Shown one piece after another: positions 44,982 through 54,254 of a DNA stretch of 64,000 nucleotides (within the stretch, counting starts at the first letter, position 1; each line of letters starts with the position of its first letter). A model generated the notes under the pieces. That model was not told the DNA's origin and did not search any database. It saw nothing but the letters and a program-made list of their open reading frames with translations. The stretch lies in the NCBI GenBank assembly GCA_963667815.1, contig OY764021.1; one strand, written 5' to 3'. The position numbers were made by a program, and so were the translations under genes. The stretch is from Saccharicrinis sp963667815. Its GTDB lineage: Bacteria > Bacteroidota > Bacteroidia > Bacteroidales > Marinilabiliaceae.

Positions 44982-47591
44982 ATGCATATAAAGAAGCTTG
45001 TTAAAAATATTAGGAAGTATCTGTCTCTTTCAAGTATAAATGAAGGAGATAGATTCTTTATGTCATTATTTATTATACTAATTTATTTGTTTGTATGGAT
45101 TGGTTTTATTGATTTATTAGATGAGAAGTTATCTATGAATTCAATATTAAAAATTCATACTTCAGTTTTAGTTTGGTTCGTGGATTTTCTAATAATTGGC
45201 TTACCTCTTACAATTGTATACTTCTACAATTTAAACAGAATTAATAAACAAAATTTGAGTAAGGAAGTAAACAACTTGAAGAGTAATCTGGATTCAAATA
45301 TTCAAATTGCTAATTACATACGGCAAGGAGACTTTTCCTCCGTTTTTCAATACAAAAATGGTGACTCTTCATCGTTAGTTAGTTTGGCTAAAAATTTATT
45401 AGAAACAAATAAGAAGGAGGAAGAACAAAGGTGGATTACTAAGGGTAAAGAATTAGTAAATGATATACTAAGAACTCATAGAAATATTGATAAACTTGCT
45501 ATTGAGTTGTTAAAAGGTATTATTGGATATTCAGATGGAGTTCAAGGTGCATTTTATATTCTTGAGGACAATAAGTTAGTTAATATAGCAACTTACGCCT
45601 ATAACAGACAGCGTTTCATCAATCATGAATATGAAATTGGCCGAGGTTTGGTTGGTCAGGTTGCTTATGAAAAAGCAATGATTTACAGGACTGAAATACC
45701 AGATGATTATTTTACAGTAACCTCTGGTATTATAGGTGATAATAAACCTAAAAGTTTAATTATTCTTCCATTAATGCAGGAAGAGGAACTACAAGGTATT
45801 GTTGAGTTAGGATTTTTGTATGATCATATTCCAACCTATAAATTAAGCTTCGCCGAAGAGCTAAGTTCTATGATTGGAAGAACTATATACGCGCAAAAAA
45901 TTAATGCTAAAACTGAATGCTTGCTAAAGGAATCGCAGGAAATGACTGTTACCCTAAAGCAAAATGAAGAAAAACTAAAAGAAAATGCTCGTGAGATGAT
46001 GATAGCTCAGGAAGATTTAGAAAAATCAAATGAGTTATTGGAATCTAAGATTCAGGAAGTAGAAAATGGTCAGAAAAGACTAGTAGCTCTGCTAACAAAT
46101 GCCTCTGAATTTATTTCAATATATGATGAGAATCAAAGATTGGTTTTCGAGAGTCCATCAGTTAAACGAATTTTAGGTTATAATGATGGAGATAAAGTTA
46201 AGGGAATGGACCCTGAAATGATGACGCCACGCGGTTATAAAACTATTAATAATTTATTTTCTTATTTGAAGCAAACACCTGGAGGTGAGAGTGTGGCACA
46301 ATATGCCTACTTAAAAAAGAATGGAGAAAAGTTATTTTTAGAAACCAAAGGTAAAAACTTACTTCACGATCCTGCTATTAAAGGAATTATTTTTAATACT
46401 CAGGATATTACAGAAAGAATTAGAGCAGAGAAAGAAGAAAGGATGAAGAGCAGAATGCAATCACTTTCTGAAAACTCCCCTGATATGATTCTTCGAATCA
46501 ATACTTCAGGAAAAATTGTTTATGCTAACCCGGCAGTTGCTGGATTTATTGGTTTACCAATAAATGAGATTACTAAAAAACGTATTTCTGAATTATATAT
46601 TGATGAAAAATTTATTGAGTTTGTAAATGATGTTTTATTAAAGGTTAAAAAAGAAACCAGTCAAATAAATGAAGAAATAGAACTAAACTCAAGTGTAGGA
46701 ACTCAAATAATGCAAATAAAAGCTATTCCAGAGCTTAATGAAGAGAAGATTTTGGAATCAGTGTTATTCGTGGCTCATGATATGACTGAGGTGAAAAAGA
46801 TTGAGCAAGAAATAAAAGAAAAGAATAAGAAAATTTCTGATAGTATTAATTATGCTCAGAGGATTCAGACTTCTATTTTACCAGATACTAATTTCATTCA
46901 GCGTCATTTCCCAAGGTCATTTATTTTTTATCGACCAAAAGATGTTGTTAGTGGAGATTTTCCTTGGTTTGTCAAAAAAGATGAAACTTTTTACGTGGCA
47001 GCCGTAGATTGTACTGGTCATGGTGTACCTGGAGCGTTATTATCATTTATTGGTTACTTTTTATTAAATAATATTGTTAATATTGATAATGGTTTTGATG
47101 CTGCAAATATTCTGGAGTTATTACATCAGGGAGTTCGTACAACGCTAAAACAGAACGAAGAAGGTAATAATGGTAGAGATGGAATGGACCTTGCATTGTG
47201 TAAAATAGATAAAGAAAAAAAGACAATACAATTTGCAGGTGCTCATAATCCACTATATTTGCTACGTAAAGGTGAATTAATAGAATATAAGGGCTCAAGA
47301 AAAGGTATTGGAGGAAAGCCTCTTCTTAAAAAGAAAGAAAAGGATTTTGAAAATCATGAAATTCCGTATGAAGATGGTGATAAAATATTTATTTTCTCTG
47401 ATGGACTTCCAGATCAATTAGGAGGAGAAAGAAGAAGAAAATATCAAACCAAACGAATTAAGGAAGCACTGGTTGAAAGTCCTGATTTAACGATGGCACA
47501 TTTTGCGCGTCATTTTTCGTCTGATTTTTATGATTGGATGGGAGATGAAAAGCAAGTTGATGATGTTTTATTAATAGGTATAGAATTGTAA
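44982..47591 (+). CDS. GAF/PAS/PAS sensor with PP2C (SpoIIE) phosphatase domain, SiaA/RsbU-like
   Basis: 869 residues: two transmembrane helices (~27-48, 62-85), linker, GAF (~155-310), coiled coil, PAS (~370-480), PAS (~487-605), coiled coil and SpoIIE-type phosphatase (~640-869). Metal-binding acidic residues are in AAVDCTGHGVPGA and FSDGLPDQLGG; FAGAHNPLYLL is also typical. Such phosphatases dephosphorylate STAS or SiaC-type partners. Genes for a SiaB-like kinase and SiaC-like phosphoprotein follow at once, making it the SiaA counterpart with a different sensor part. The STAS protein at 32464 is another possible substrate. Confidence 0.9.
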   Translation: MHIKKLVKNIRKYLSLSSINEGDRFFMSLFIILIYLFVWIGFIDLLDEKLSMNSILKIHTSVLVWFVDFLIIGLPLTIVYFYNLNRINKQNLSKEVNNLKSNLDSNIQIANYIRQGDFSSVFQYKNGDSSSLVSLAKNLLETNKKEEEQRWITKGKELVNDILRTHRNIDKLAIELLKGIIGYSDGVQGAFYILEDNKLVNIATYAYNRQRFINHEYEIGRGLVGQVAYEKAMIYRTEIPDDYFTVTSGIIGDNKPKSLIILPLMQEEELQGIVELGFLYDHIPTYKLSFAEELSSMIGRTIYAQKINAKTECLLKESQEMTVTLKQNEEKLKENAREMMIAQEDLEKSNELLESKIQEVENGQKRLVALLTNASEFISIYDENQRLVFESPSVKRILGYNDGDKVKGMDPEMMTPRGYKTINNLFSYLKQTPGGESVAQYAYLKKNGEKLFLETKGKNLLHDPAIKGIIFNTQDITERIRAEKEERMKSRMQSLSENSPDMILRINTSGKIVYANPAVAGFIGLPINEITKKRISELYIDEKFIEFVNDVLLKVKKETSQINEEIELNSSVGTQIMQIKAIPELNEEKILESVLFVAHDMTEVKKIEQEIKEKNKKISDSINYAQRIQTSILPDTNFIQRHFPRSFIFYRPKDVVSGDFPWFVKKDETFYVAAVDCTGHGVPGALLSFIGYFLLNNIVNIDNGFDAANILELLHQGVRTTLKQNEEGNNGRDGMDLALCKIDKEKKTIQFAGAHNPLYLLRKGELIEYKGSRKGIGGKPLLKKKEKDFENHEIPYEDGDKIFIFSDGLPDQLGGERRRKYQTKRIKEALVESPDLTMAHFARHFSSDFYDWMGDEKQVDDVLLIGIEL

Positions 47592-47618
47592 AGTGTACAA
47601 ACTAAATATTTAATTACA

Positions 47619-48194
47619 ATGGGAAATTCTCAAGAGAATCATAGTTTTCTAGATTTTGCTTATCAGCTTTATCGAACTATGAAAACCAATGAAATTAGCT
47701 TGGTTTACGAAGGAGAAGTAACACAGGAAATCACTAAAACTTTTACTTCATTAACTGAGAAAAGTTTAGCCAAAAGTGAAGAATCTAATGCTGTTCAGCG
47801 TAAGGTCTTTAACGTAATGGTTGAATGTTTACAAAATATTAGCAAACATGCAGATTCTCTTTCCGAAGAAGATGAAAAAGAACGAAGAGGAATTGTAATG
47901 GTCAGCAGAGGTGATGATTGTTATAATATCATTACTGGTAATGTAATTAAAAACGAAAAAGTACCTGGCTTAAGAGAAAATCTTGAGCAAGTTAACTCTT
48001 TAGATAAAAAGGGATTATCTGAATTATATAAGTCACAAATGCGTGGTGGAAGTATTTCAGATAAAGGAGGTGCAGGATTAGGGCTTATTGATATTGCAAA
48101 GAAAACTGGCAGCGAATTAACTTATCAGTTTAAAAAAATAAGTGAAGAAGTTTCATTCTTTATCCTGACATCAACAATTAGAAGAAATAATTAA
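47619..48194 (+). CDS. SiaB-family protein kinase
   Basis: 191 residues of the DUF6272/SiaB type, a GHKL-related ATPase. The N-box-like VECLQNISKHAD (Asn 73) and the glycine-rich GGAGLGLIDIAKK (~150-162) can be read; a classical G1 box DxGxG is not seen. In Pseudomonas aeruginosa SiaB phosphorylates SiaC and the SiaA phosphatase reverses it. Here the putative substrate is encoded 24 bases downstream. Assignment rests on remembered family features plus strong context. Confidence 0.85.
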   Translation: MGNSQENHSFLDFAYQLYRTMKTNEISLVYEGEVTQEITKTFTSLTEKSLAKSEESNAVQRKVFNVMVECLQNISKHADSLSEEDEKERRGIVMVSRGDDCYNIITGNVIKNEKVPGLRENLEQVNSLDKKGLSELYKSQMRGGSISDKGGAGLGLIDIAKKTGSELTYQFKKISEEVSFFILTSTIRRNN

Positions 48195-48218
48195 AAAAAA
48201 CAATTAAAATATTAAACC

Positions 48219-48599
48219 ATGGAAGTTATCAATATTCAGGGAACAGATGATACTCCTAATGTAATTTTAGATAAAGACAACAATAAGTTTGAGATCTCTG
48301 GTAGATCATTACCGGAAGATGTTAACATGTTTTATGAGCCAATAATGAATTGGATTGATGGTTACTCAGAGGCTCCAAACGAAAAAACAGAGTTTAATTT
48401 CAAATTAGAATATTTTAATACAGCATCTTCTAAAATTATTTTAGACATTTTATTAAAATTTGAAGAAATAGTTGAGAATGGTAATGATGTAACCATAAAA
48501 TGGCATTATCACGAGGAAGAAGAAGATATGCTTGAAGCTGGTGAAGAATATGCTGATATAGTTGAAATCCCATTTGAATACGAAGCTTATACTGACTAA
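48219..48599 (+). CDS. SiaC-family regulatory phosphoprotein (DUF1987)
   Basis: 126 residues, very acidic. The phosphorylation motif YFNTASSK places Thr at residue 68, the same number as the Thr 68 phosphorylated by SiaB in P. aeruginosa SiaC. There, dephosphorylated SiaC binds and activates the diguanylate cyclase SiaD. No GGDEF gene lies in this window, so the target here must differ or lie elsewhere; the next gene, an ABC transporter, is a candidate. Confidence 0.88.
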   Translation: MEVINIQGTDDTPNVILDKDNNKFEISGRSLPEDVNMFYEPIMNWIDGYSEAPNEKTEFNFKLEYFNTASSKIILDILLKFEEIVENGNDVTIKWHYHEEEEDMLEAGEEYADIVEIPFEYEAYTD

Positions 48600-48627
48600 A
48601 GTATAATATTATTGCAAATAACATCTT

Positions 48628-51600
48628 ATGAGTGAAGAAATATTAAAAGCACTGATGCAATTGTTTGGTTTAATAGCCAAACAAGATGATGGAGTGCAGG
48701 AAAGTGAAATAGAATTTGTTAAAAACTTTTTAACGCAGCAGCTAACTTCTGAAGCTGTTGATGAATATTTTGCTTTATTTCAGAAGCATTCAAAAGATAA
48801 AAGAAGCAATGGTAATAATGATGGTAAGGTTCAACTTACCTCAATGAAAGATTCCGTTAGAATAATAGGAATCTGTAAAAAAATTAATAAACAACTTAAT
48901 AAGGAACAAAAAGTTGTTGTGTTGGTGCGTATGTATGAACTGGTCAATGCTGATCGTAAATTTACAGACCAACGTATGGCTATTATTAACACAGCTGCAG
49001 ATGTTTTTAAATTTTCAAACGAGGAAAAGAAAAGTATTGAAGCTTTTGTAGTTAATGATGACCTTTCAAAGCTTGATTATGAAAATGTTTTAGCTATTAA
49101 TTCAGAAGTCAATAATGGTGAACATAGAGAACATATTCAAGCTCATAAATTACACGGTAATATTTTAATTTTACGAGTTAAAAGTGCCGACTTGTATTTT
49201 CTAAGATATACTGGAGATCAGGATATCTTTTTAAATGGTTTGTTATTATCAAACCGACGAATTTATCTTTTCCCAAAAGGTAGTTTCTTAAAGTTACCAG
49301 CTAGAGCTCCAATTTATTATACAGATGTTGTTAGTCGTTTTATGACAGATGCATCTACTCCTAAGATTTCATATGTTGTTGAAAACTTAGGTTTTCAGTT
49401 TAAAAATGGAGGGATAGGATTAAGAGATGTAAATTTAGCTGAAGAACATGGTAGATTAGTAGGAATTATGGGTGCCAGTGGTGCTGGTAAAACTACATTG
49501 TTAAATGTTTTGTCTGGTATTGAAAGTCCAAGTGCCGGTGAGGTTAGGATTAACGGAATAAATTTACATGAAGAAAGAGAAAAGATAGAAGGTGTAATAG
49601 GTTTAATTCCTCAGGATGATCTTTTAATTGAGGAATTAACTGTTTTTGAAAACCTTTATTATAATGCCAAACTTTGTTTCAAAGATAAAAATGAAGAAGA
49701 GTTAACACAACTAGTTAATGATACTTTACAAAGTCTTGGTTTATTTGAAAGAAGAAATTTGAAGGTTGGATCTCCACTAAATAAAATGATTAGTGGAGGA
49801 CAACGTAAAAGACTAAATATTGCTTTAGAACTTATTAGAGAACCTTCAATTTTATTTGTTGATGAACCAACATCAGGGCTTTCTTCCCGCGATTCAGAAA
49901 ATGTTATGAACCTTTTGAGAGAATTAACATTAAAGGGAAAGTTGATTTTTGTTGTAATTCACCAACCATCATCAGATATCTATAAGATGTTTGATAAGAT
50001 GTTTATTCTTGATACAGGTGGTTATCCTGTATATTATGGTAATCCAAGTGAATCATTAATTTATTTTAAACGTTTAGATGCTCAAATAAACAGTGAGCAA
50101 GGAGAATGTCCACAGTGTGGTAACCTCAATCCTGAATTAGTCTTTAATATTATTGATGCTAATGTAATCGATGAATATGGAAATTATACTAATAAAAGGA
50201 AAACAAGTCCTAAAGAGTGGAATGAACATTATGTAAAAAATATTGAGATTCCGGAGGTTACTGATATTAATACTGCACCTCCTAGGTCTTTAAATATTCC
50301 TGCTTGGTTTAATCAGTTTAAAATATATACATTAAGAGATTTCTTTTCAAAGATTTCGAATACACAGTATATCTTACTAAATATTTTAGAAGCACCAATA
50401 TTGGGGTTGATTCTTTCTTTCTTAATAAGATATATTGTAGATCCTGACTCGAATGTTTATATTTTTAGGGATAATGAAAATATTCCACCATATATTTTTA
50501 TGGGTATTGTGGTAGCATTATTTTTTGGACTAATAGTTAGTGCCGAAGAGATATTTAAGGATGCTAAAATATTAAAACGCGAAGCATTTTTAAATCTGTC
50601 ACGATCAAGTTATTTGGTTTCTAAAGTTCTTATACTTTTTACGATCTCAGCCATTCAAATGGGATTATTTGTAGGAGTAGCTAATACTGTTTTAGGTATT
50701 AAGGATATGTATTTAGAGTTTTGGTTAGCATTGTTTTCAGTATCAGCTTTTGCTAATATTTTAGGTCTGATTCTATCTGCATCTTTTAATTCAATTGTTA
50801 CAATATACATTTTAATACCATTAGTAATGATTCCACAAATGGTTTTAGGAGGTGCTATGTTTACTTTTGATAAGTTAAATAGGGATATTTCTAGTGCAGA
50901 TAAAGTACCAATTATTGCTGAATTTATGCCATCAAGATGGATATATGAAGGGTTAATGGTAGAACAGTATAAGGATAATAAGTTTAAAAAAGTATTTTTT
51001 GATGTGGAACAAGAGGAAAGTTCTACAGATTTTAAGGTTGTGTATTATATTCAAGAGTTACAGGATATCTTAGATAACTGTAGCAAATATCTGTCTAACA
51101 CTAATGGAACTGAAGAAGAAAAAGATAGTTTTGTTAATGACTTAGCATTATTAAAGAATGAAGTAAGTAAAGAGAATAATAGGGTTAAGGATATCCAATT
51201 TTCAAGTTTAGATAAATTAAATGTTGAAAGTTTTAATTCATCAGTTTATGAAGAATTGAGTAGTTATTTTGAAGATCTAAAGGAATCATATTCAAATAGG
51301 TTTGTTGCTGCAACAAATAAAAAAGAAAAGATGATTAATTATGCAATGTCTACTTATGGAAAAGATAAGTTTAATGAATTAAAGGATAAATATTTAAATG
51401 AAAGTATTTCTGATATAGTACGCAAAGTATTTGAAAAGAATAAAATTTTAAGAGAAGGAGATAATTTAATACAAAATGTGGATCCAATATATTTATTACC
51501 AGAGCCTTCTTATTCTTTGGATTTTAGATCACATTTTTTTGCACCTAAAAAACATTTTGCAGGAAATTACTTTGAAACTTTATGGTTCAATATTACAATG

Positions 51601-51699
51601 GTATGGCTATTTACTATATTATTATATATTGTATTGTATTATGATTTATTACGTAAATCATTCAAGGCCTTTAGCGAATTTAAATACCTTAAAAAGTAA
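48628..51699 (+). CDS. TerB/FHA-like/ABCG-type ABC transporter
   Basis: 1023 residues. N-terminal TerB-like helical domain (~1-145; QDDGVQESEIEFVKNFL, VNADRKFTDQR), an FHA-like beta domain (~175-240; FLNGLLLSNRRIYLFPKGS), ABC domain with Walker A GASGAGKTT (282-290), signature ISGGQRKR (388-395) and Walker B ILFVDEP (408-414), a CPQCG motif (~495), then ABC2-type helices (~575-800), a long charged helical region (~810-960) and a last helix near 985-1010. ATPase plus permease in one chain is the ABCG/White arrangement. Substrate unknown. FHA domains bind phospho-Thr, so control by the neighbouring kinase/phosphatase pair is a testable idea. Confidence 0.85.
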   Translation: MSEEILKALMQLFGLIAKQDDGVQESEIEFVKNFLTQQLTSEAVDEYFALFQKHSKDKRSNGNNDGKVQLTSMKDSVRIIGICKKINKQLNKEQKVVVLVRMYELVNADRKFTDQRMAIINTAADVFKFSNEEKKSIEAFVVNDDLSKLDYENVLAINSEVNNGEHREHIQAHKLHGNILILRVKSADLYFLRYTGDQDIFLNGLLLSNRRIYLFPKGSFLKLPARAPIYYTDVVSRFMTDASTPKISYVVENLGFQFKNGGIGLRDVNLAEEHGRLVGIMGASGAGKTTLLNVLSGIESPSAGEVRINGINLHEEREKIEGVIGLIPQDDLLIEELTVFENLYYNAKLCFKDKNEEELTQLVNDTLQSLGLFERRNLKVGSPLNKMISGGQRKRLNIALELIREPSILFVDEPTSGLSSRDSENVMNLLRELTLKGKLIFVVIHQPSSDIYKMFDKMFILDTGGYPVYYGNPSESLIYFKRLDAQINSEQGECPQCGNLNPELVFNIIDANVIDEYGNYTNKRKTSPKEWNEHYVKNIEIPEVTDINTAPPRSLNIPAWFNQFKIYTLRDFFSKISNTQYILLNILEAPILGLILSFLIRYIVDPDSNVYIFRDNENIPPYIFMGIVVALFFGLIVSAEEIFKDAKILKREAFLNLSRSSYLVSKVLILFTISAIQMGLFVGVANTVLGIKDMYLEFWLALFSVSAFANILGLILSASFNSIVTIYILIPLVMIPQMVLGGAMFTFDKLNRDISSADKVPIIAEFMPSRWIYEGLMVEQYKDNKFKKVFFDVEQEESSTDFKVVYYIQELQDILDNCSKYLSNTNGTEEEKDSFVNDLALLKNEVSKENNRVKDIQFSSLDKLNVESFNSSVYEELSSYFEDLKESYSNRFVAATNKKEKMINYAMSTYGKDKFNELKDKYLNESISDIVRKVFEKNKILREGDNLIQNVDPIYLLPEPSYSLDFRSHFFAPKKHFAGNYFETLWFNITMVWLFTILLYIVLYYDLLRKSFKAFSEFKYLKK

Positions 51700-51758
51700 C
51701 CTTTTACTAAGGTTTACAGTATAACCTAATTATTTTGAAAATTTAAAATAAACCTATC

Positions 51759-52682
51759 ATGTTAAAGAAATTATTGTACACTACGGCTATATTAAGTGGA
51801 ATACTAATTATGTTTTCTGCTTGTTCTGGTAATACAGGGCAAAAACAAGCTGATTCAGATGATTTTTCAATTGCTGATTCTGCTTTAACTAATGATGCGC
51901 CATTAGAGTTGTCAGAAGAAATTATTGGTGATGTGATTCAGAATATTTCATCTCCTGTAGAAATGGCAGCCTTAATTAAAAAGTCTGGAGTTGACTTTTC
52001 TCAAAAAATATTAAATAAACCAGAAAAGATTAATGATTATAATACAAGTTTTAAAAGAGCATTAAACTTGGGAGTATTAAGTGCAGATTTAGGTTATATT
52101 AATACTTTTGATAAAAACACGATTGTTGTTTCTTATCTATTGGCTATTAAAGAACTTTCAGAAGGAATTAAAGTGGGTCAATTTTTTGATTTTAATTCAT
52201 TAAAGCAATTAGCTACAAATAGTAATAATCTTGATTCCTTAATGGAAATCTCTGTTAATAGTTTTAACAAGATGGATTCTTACTTAAGAGAGCAAAAGAG
52301 AAGTAATGTTAGTACTCTTATAGTTACAGGTGCATGGATTGAAGGTTTATACATTGCAGGAAATGTGATTCAGGCAACTAAAAATGAGGAGTTAATTAAT
52401 AGAATTGGGGAGCAAAAAGATATAATAGATATTTTATTAATTATCTTAAATAATTATAGTAAAGATCCTAATTTTGCTGAAATGGTAACTCGTATGGAGC
52501 AGATTAAACAAGCTTATGCTGATGTTAAAATTACTACAGAGTTTGGAGAGCCTAAGAGAATAGAAAAAAATGGTACTTTAATCATTGTTCAGGATGAGAT
52601 CAGTCATGTTGAAATTACTCAAGAACAAATTGATTCAATTGTTGCTGAAATCAAAAATCTTAGAGATTTTATTGTGTCATAG
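51759..52682 (+). CDS. Unrecognised helical lipoprotein
   Basis: 307 residues with lipoprotein signal peptide (lipobox FSAC, Cys ~22), an acidic linker of low complexity, then a mostly alpha-helical domain with segments such as NLGVLSADLGYINTF and VTGAWIEGLYIAGNVI. I do not recognise the family. It follows the ABC transporter by 59 bases and could be its periplasmic partner or part of the secreted output of the cluster; that is inference. Confidence 0.7.
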   Translation: MLKKLLYTTAILSGILIMFSACSGNTGQKQADSDDFSIADSALTNDAPLELSEEIIGDVIQNISSPVEMAALIKKSGVDFSQKILNKPEKINDYNTSFKRALNLGVLSADLGYINTFDKNTIVVSYLLAIKELSEGIKVGQFFDFNSLKQLATNSNNLDSLMEISVNSFNKMDSYLREQKRSNVSTLIVTGAWIEGLYIAGNVIQATKNEELINRIGEQKDIIDILLIILNNYSKDPNFAEMVTRMEQIKQAYADVKITTEFGEPKRIEKNGTLIIVQDEISHVEITQEQIDSIVAEIKNLRDFIVS

Positions 52683-52701
52683 ATAATTTCAATTAATAAA
52701 T

Positions 52702-52709
52702 TATCTTTG
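52702..52709 (+). promoter_or_regulatory. Candidate -7 box (TATCTTTG) for the last gene of the cluster
   Basis: Exact TAnnTTTG match, 28 bases before the ATG at 52738. Suggests the small exported protein also has its own promoter. No -33 element at the right distance. Confidence 0.45.
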
Positions 52710-52737
52710 CTACAGTTTTATTAAGAAATAAAATTTT

Positions 52738-53202
52738 ATGAATATGAAGAAGGTCTTAATATTATCAATATTGTTCATTTCATTATTTGCTGTTAAAAGT
52801 CACGCACAATGTGGTGATGATTTACTAAAGCAGGCATTAAAGGAAATGGGTGATACTCAATACATGAAAGATTTTACAATCGATCTTAAACAAGAAAAGA
52901 AAGATACCAAAACTGGTTATGTAAAGTTTAGTGTAATTTTGAATAGCCGAAGTCAATATAAATTTAATTCAGTTAACGGACTTGGTAATCCTGAAAAAGT
53001 TATCATGCAACTTTATGATGGAGATAAACTATTGGTAAGTAATTTTGAAGGAGGTAAAATGTATAGTGCATTTGAATTTCTTTGTCTGAAAACAAAAGTT
53101 TATAGTTTAGTTTTCTCTTTTAAAGGAGGAGCTGAAGGATGTGCAAAAGGTGTAATGTCTCTAGTGAAGCAATATTCCGCAGCAGAAATTAGTTCTATGT
53201 AA
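52738..53202 (+). CDS. Small exported protein of unknown family
   Basis: 154 residues with a signal peptide ending near KSHAQC (cleavage or lipid attachment at ~21; not a clean lipobox). The mature part looks like a beta-rich single domain (TGYVKFSVILNSRSQYKF, MQLYDGDKLLVSNF) with a Gly-rich C-terminus and three or four Cys that could form disulfides. No family recognised. Starts at ATG 52738 or, six bases on, 52744. A strong bidirectional terminator follows. Confidence 0.65.
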   Translation: MNMKKVLILSILFISLFAVKSHAQCGDDLLKQALKEMGDTQYMKDFTIDLKQEKKDTKTGYVKFSVILNSRSQYKFNSVNGLGNPEKVIMQLYDGDKLLVSNFEGGKMYSAFEFLCLKTKVYSLVFSFKGGAEGCAKGVMSLVKQYSAAEISSM

Positions 53203-53226
53203 AATACTTACAATTAAAATATATAG

Positions 53227-53256
53227 AAAAGCGGTGTTTTAGCACCGCTTTTTTTA
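53227..53256. terminator. Strong bidirectional terminator
   Basis: AAAAGCGGTG (53227-53236) and CACCGCTTTT (53243-53252) pair perfectly around a 6-base loop, with a 7-base T run at 53249-53255 and an A run on the other side. Ends the chemosensory cluster and the convergent oxidoreductase gene. Confidence 0.92.
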
Positions 53257-54240
53257 TATCTGTACCCAGGATTTACTTTCGCTTGATTTTACAAGCGCAT
53301 CTATTACAATCATATTATTTATGGCATCTTGTACTCCTGTGTTTTCTATATTGTTTTCAATTATTCTATTACAAAAGCTTTTAAACATAAGACCATAGTG
53401 ATCACAAACATCAAATTCAACATCTCTTGAACCTTGAGCTGTTGAAATTGTTATTTTAGACTTTGTATCTACGTATGTGTTAAATGGTACATGTATTTTT
53501 ATAATTCCATCAGTAGCAACAATTTCAACGGATTGGTTTGCTTCAGCAAGTGTAGATACACTAAATAGGGAATGAACACCATTAAAATCCAAAATTGCAG
53601 TGGATAGTGTGTCTGTTTTAAAACTATCATCTTGTTCCATTAGAGCCATTACTTGAGTAGGTTCTTGCTGTAAAATAAATCTGGAAAGTGATATTGCATA
53701 ACATCCTATATCCATAATAGCCCCTCCCCCATATTCCTTTATATTTCTAATGTTTTTGGGATTTGGATTATTATAAGCAAAAGATGTTCTAATATATTTA
53801 ACTTTTCCTATTTGGTTTGTTCTAACTATGTTTAATGCATGAATCCATTGAGGGTGATTTTTATACATAAAGGCCTCCTGAAGTAATACGTTATTGCTAT
53901 TTGCATAATTTAGCGCTTCTTTTGCTTCTGAAGAATCTAATGTAATCGGTTTTTCACATATAATATGTTTACCTTTTAATGCAGCTTTTTTTATCCATTT
54001 TAAGTGTAAATGATTAGGTAAAGGTATATAGACTGCGTTAATGTCGGGATCATCTAATAGCTCCTCATATGACCCATAGAATTTTGATATGCCAAATTGT
54101 TTAGCAAATTTTTCTGAAGTTTTTATATTTCTTGAAGCAATAGCATATAAACAAGCATTATCAATGTTATTTAGTGGTAAAATAATACGTTTTAAAAGAT
54201 GATTAGAAACGCCAAGAACTCCTATTTGAATTTTCTCCAT
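53254..54240 (-). CDS. Gfo/Idh/MocA family oxidoreductase
   Basis: 328 residues: NAD(P)-binding Rossmann domain (IGVLGVSNHLLKRIILP, YIPLPNHLHLKW) with the family motif CEKPITLDSSEA, then an alpha/beta substrate domain containing GGGAIMDIGCYAISLSRF. Likely oxidises or reduces a sugar or cyclitol; substrate unknown. It follows the large propeller protein gene by 14 bases. Confidence 0.92.
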   Translation of the reverse strand: MEKIQIGVLGVSNHLLKRIILPLNNIDNACLYAIASRNIKTSEKFAKQFGISKFYGSYEELLDDPDINAVYIPLPNHLHLKWIKKAALKGKHIICEKPITLDSSEAKEALNYANSNNVLLQEAFMYKNHPQWIHALNIVRTNQIGKVKYIRTSFAYNNPNPKNIRNIKEYGGGAIMDIGCYAISLSRFILQQEPTQVMALMEQDDSFKTDTLSTAILDFNGVHSLFSVSTLAEANQSVEIVATDGIIKIHVPFNTYVDTKSKITISTAQGSRDVEFDVCDHYGLMFKSFCNRIIENNIENTGVQDAINNMIVIDALVKSSESKSWVQI

Positions 54241-54254
54241 GACTATTTATTTTA

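Noticed and set aside
51697..51719. GTAACCTT/AAGGTTTAC repeat after the ABC gene as a terminator
   Set aside because: Imperfect arms and no T run; probably read through.
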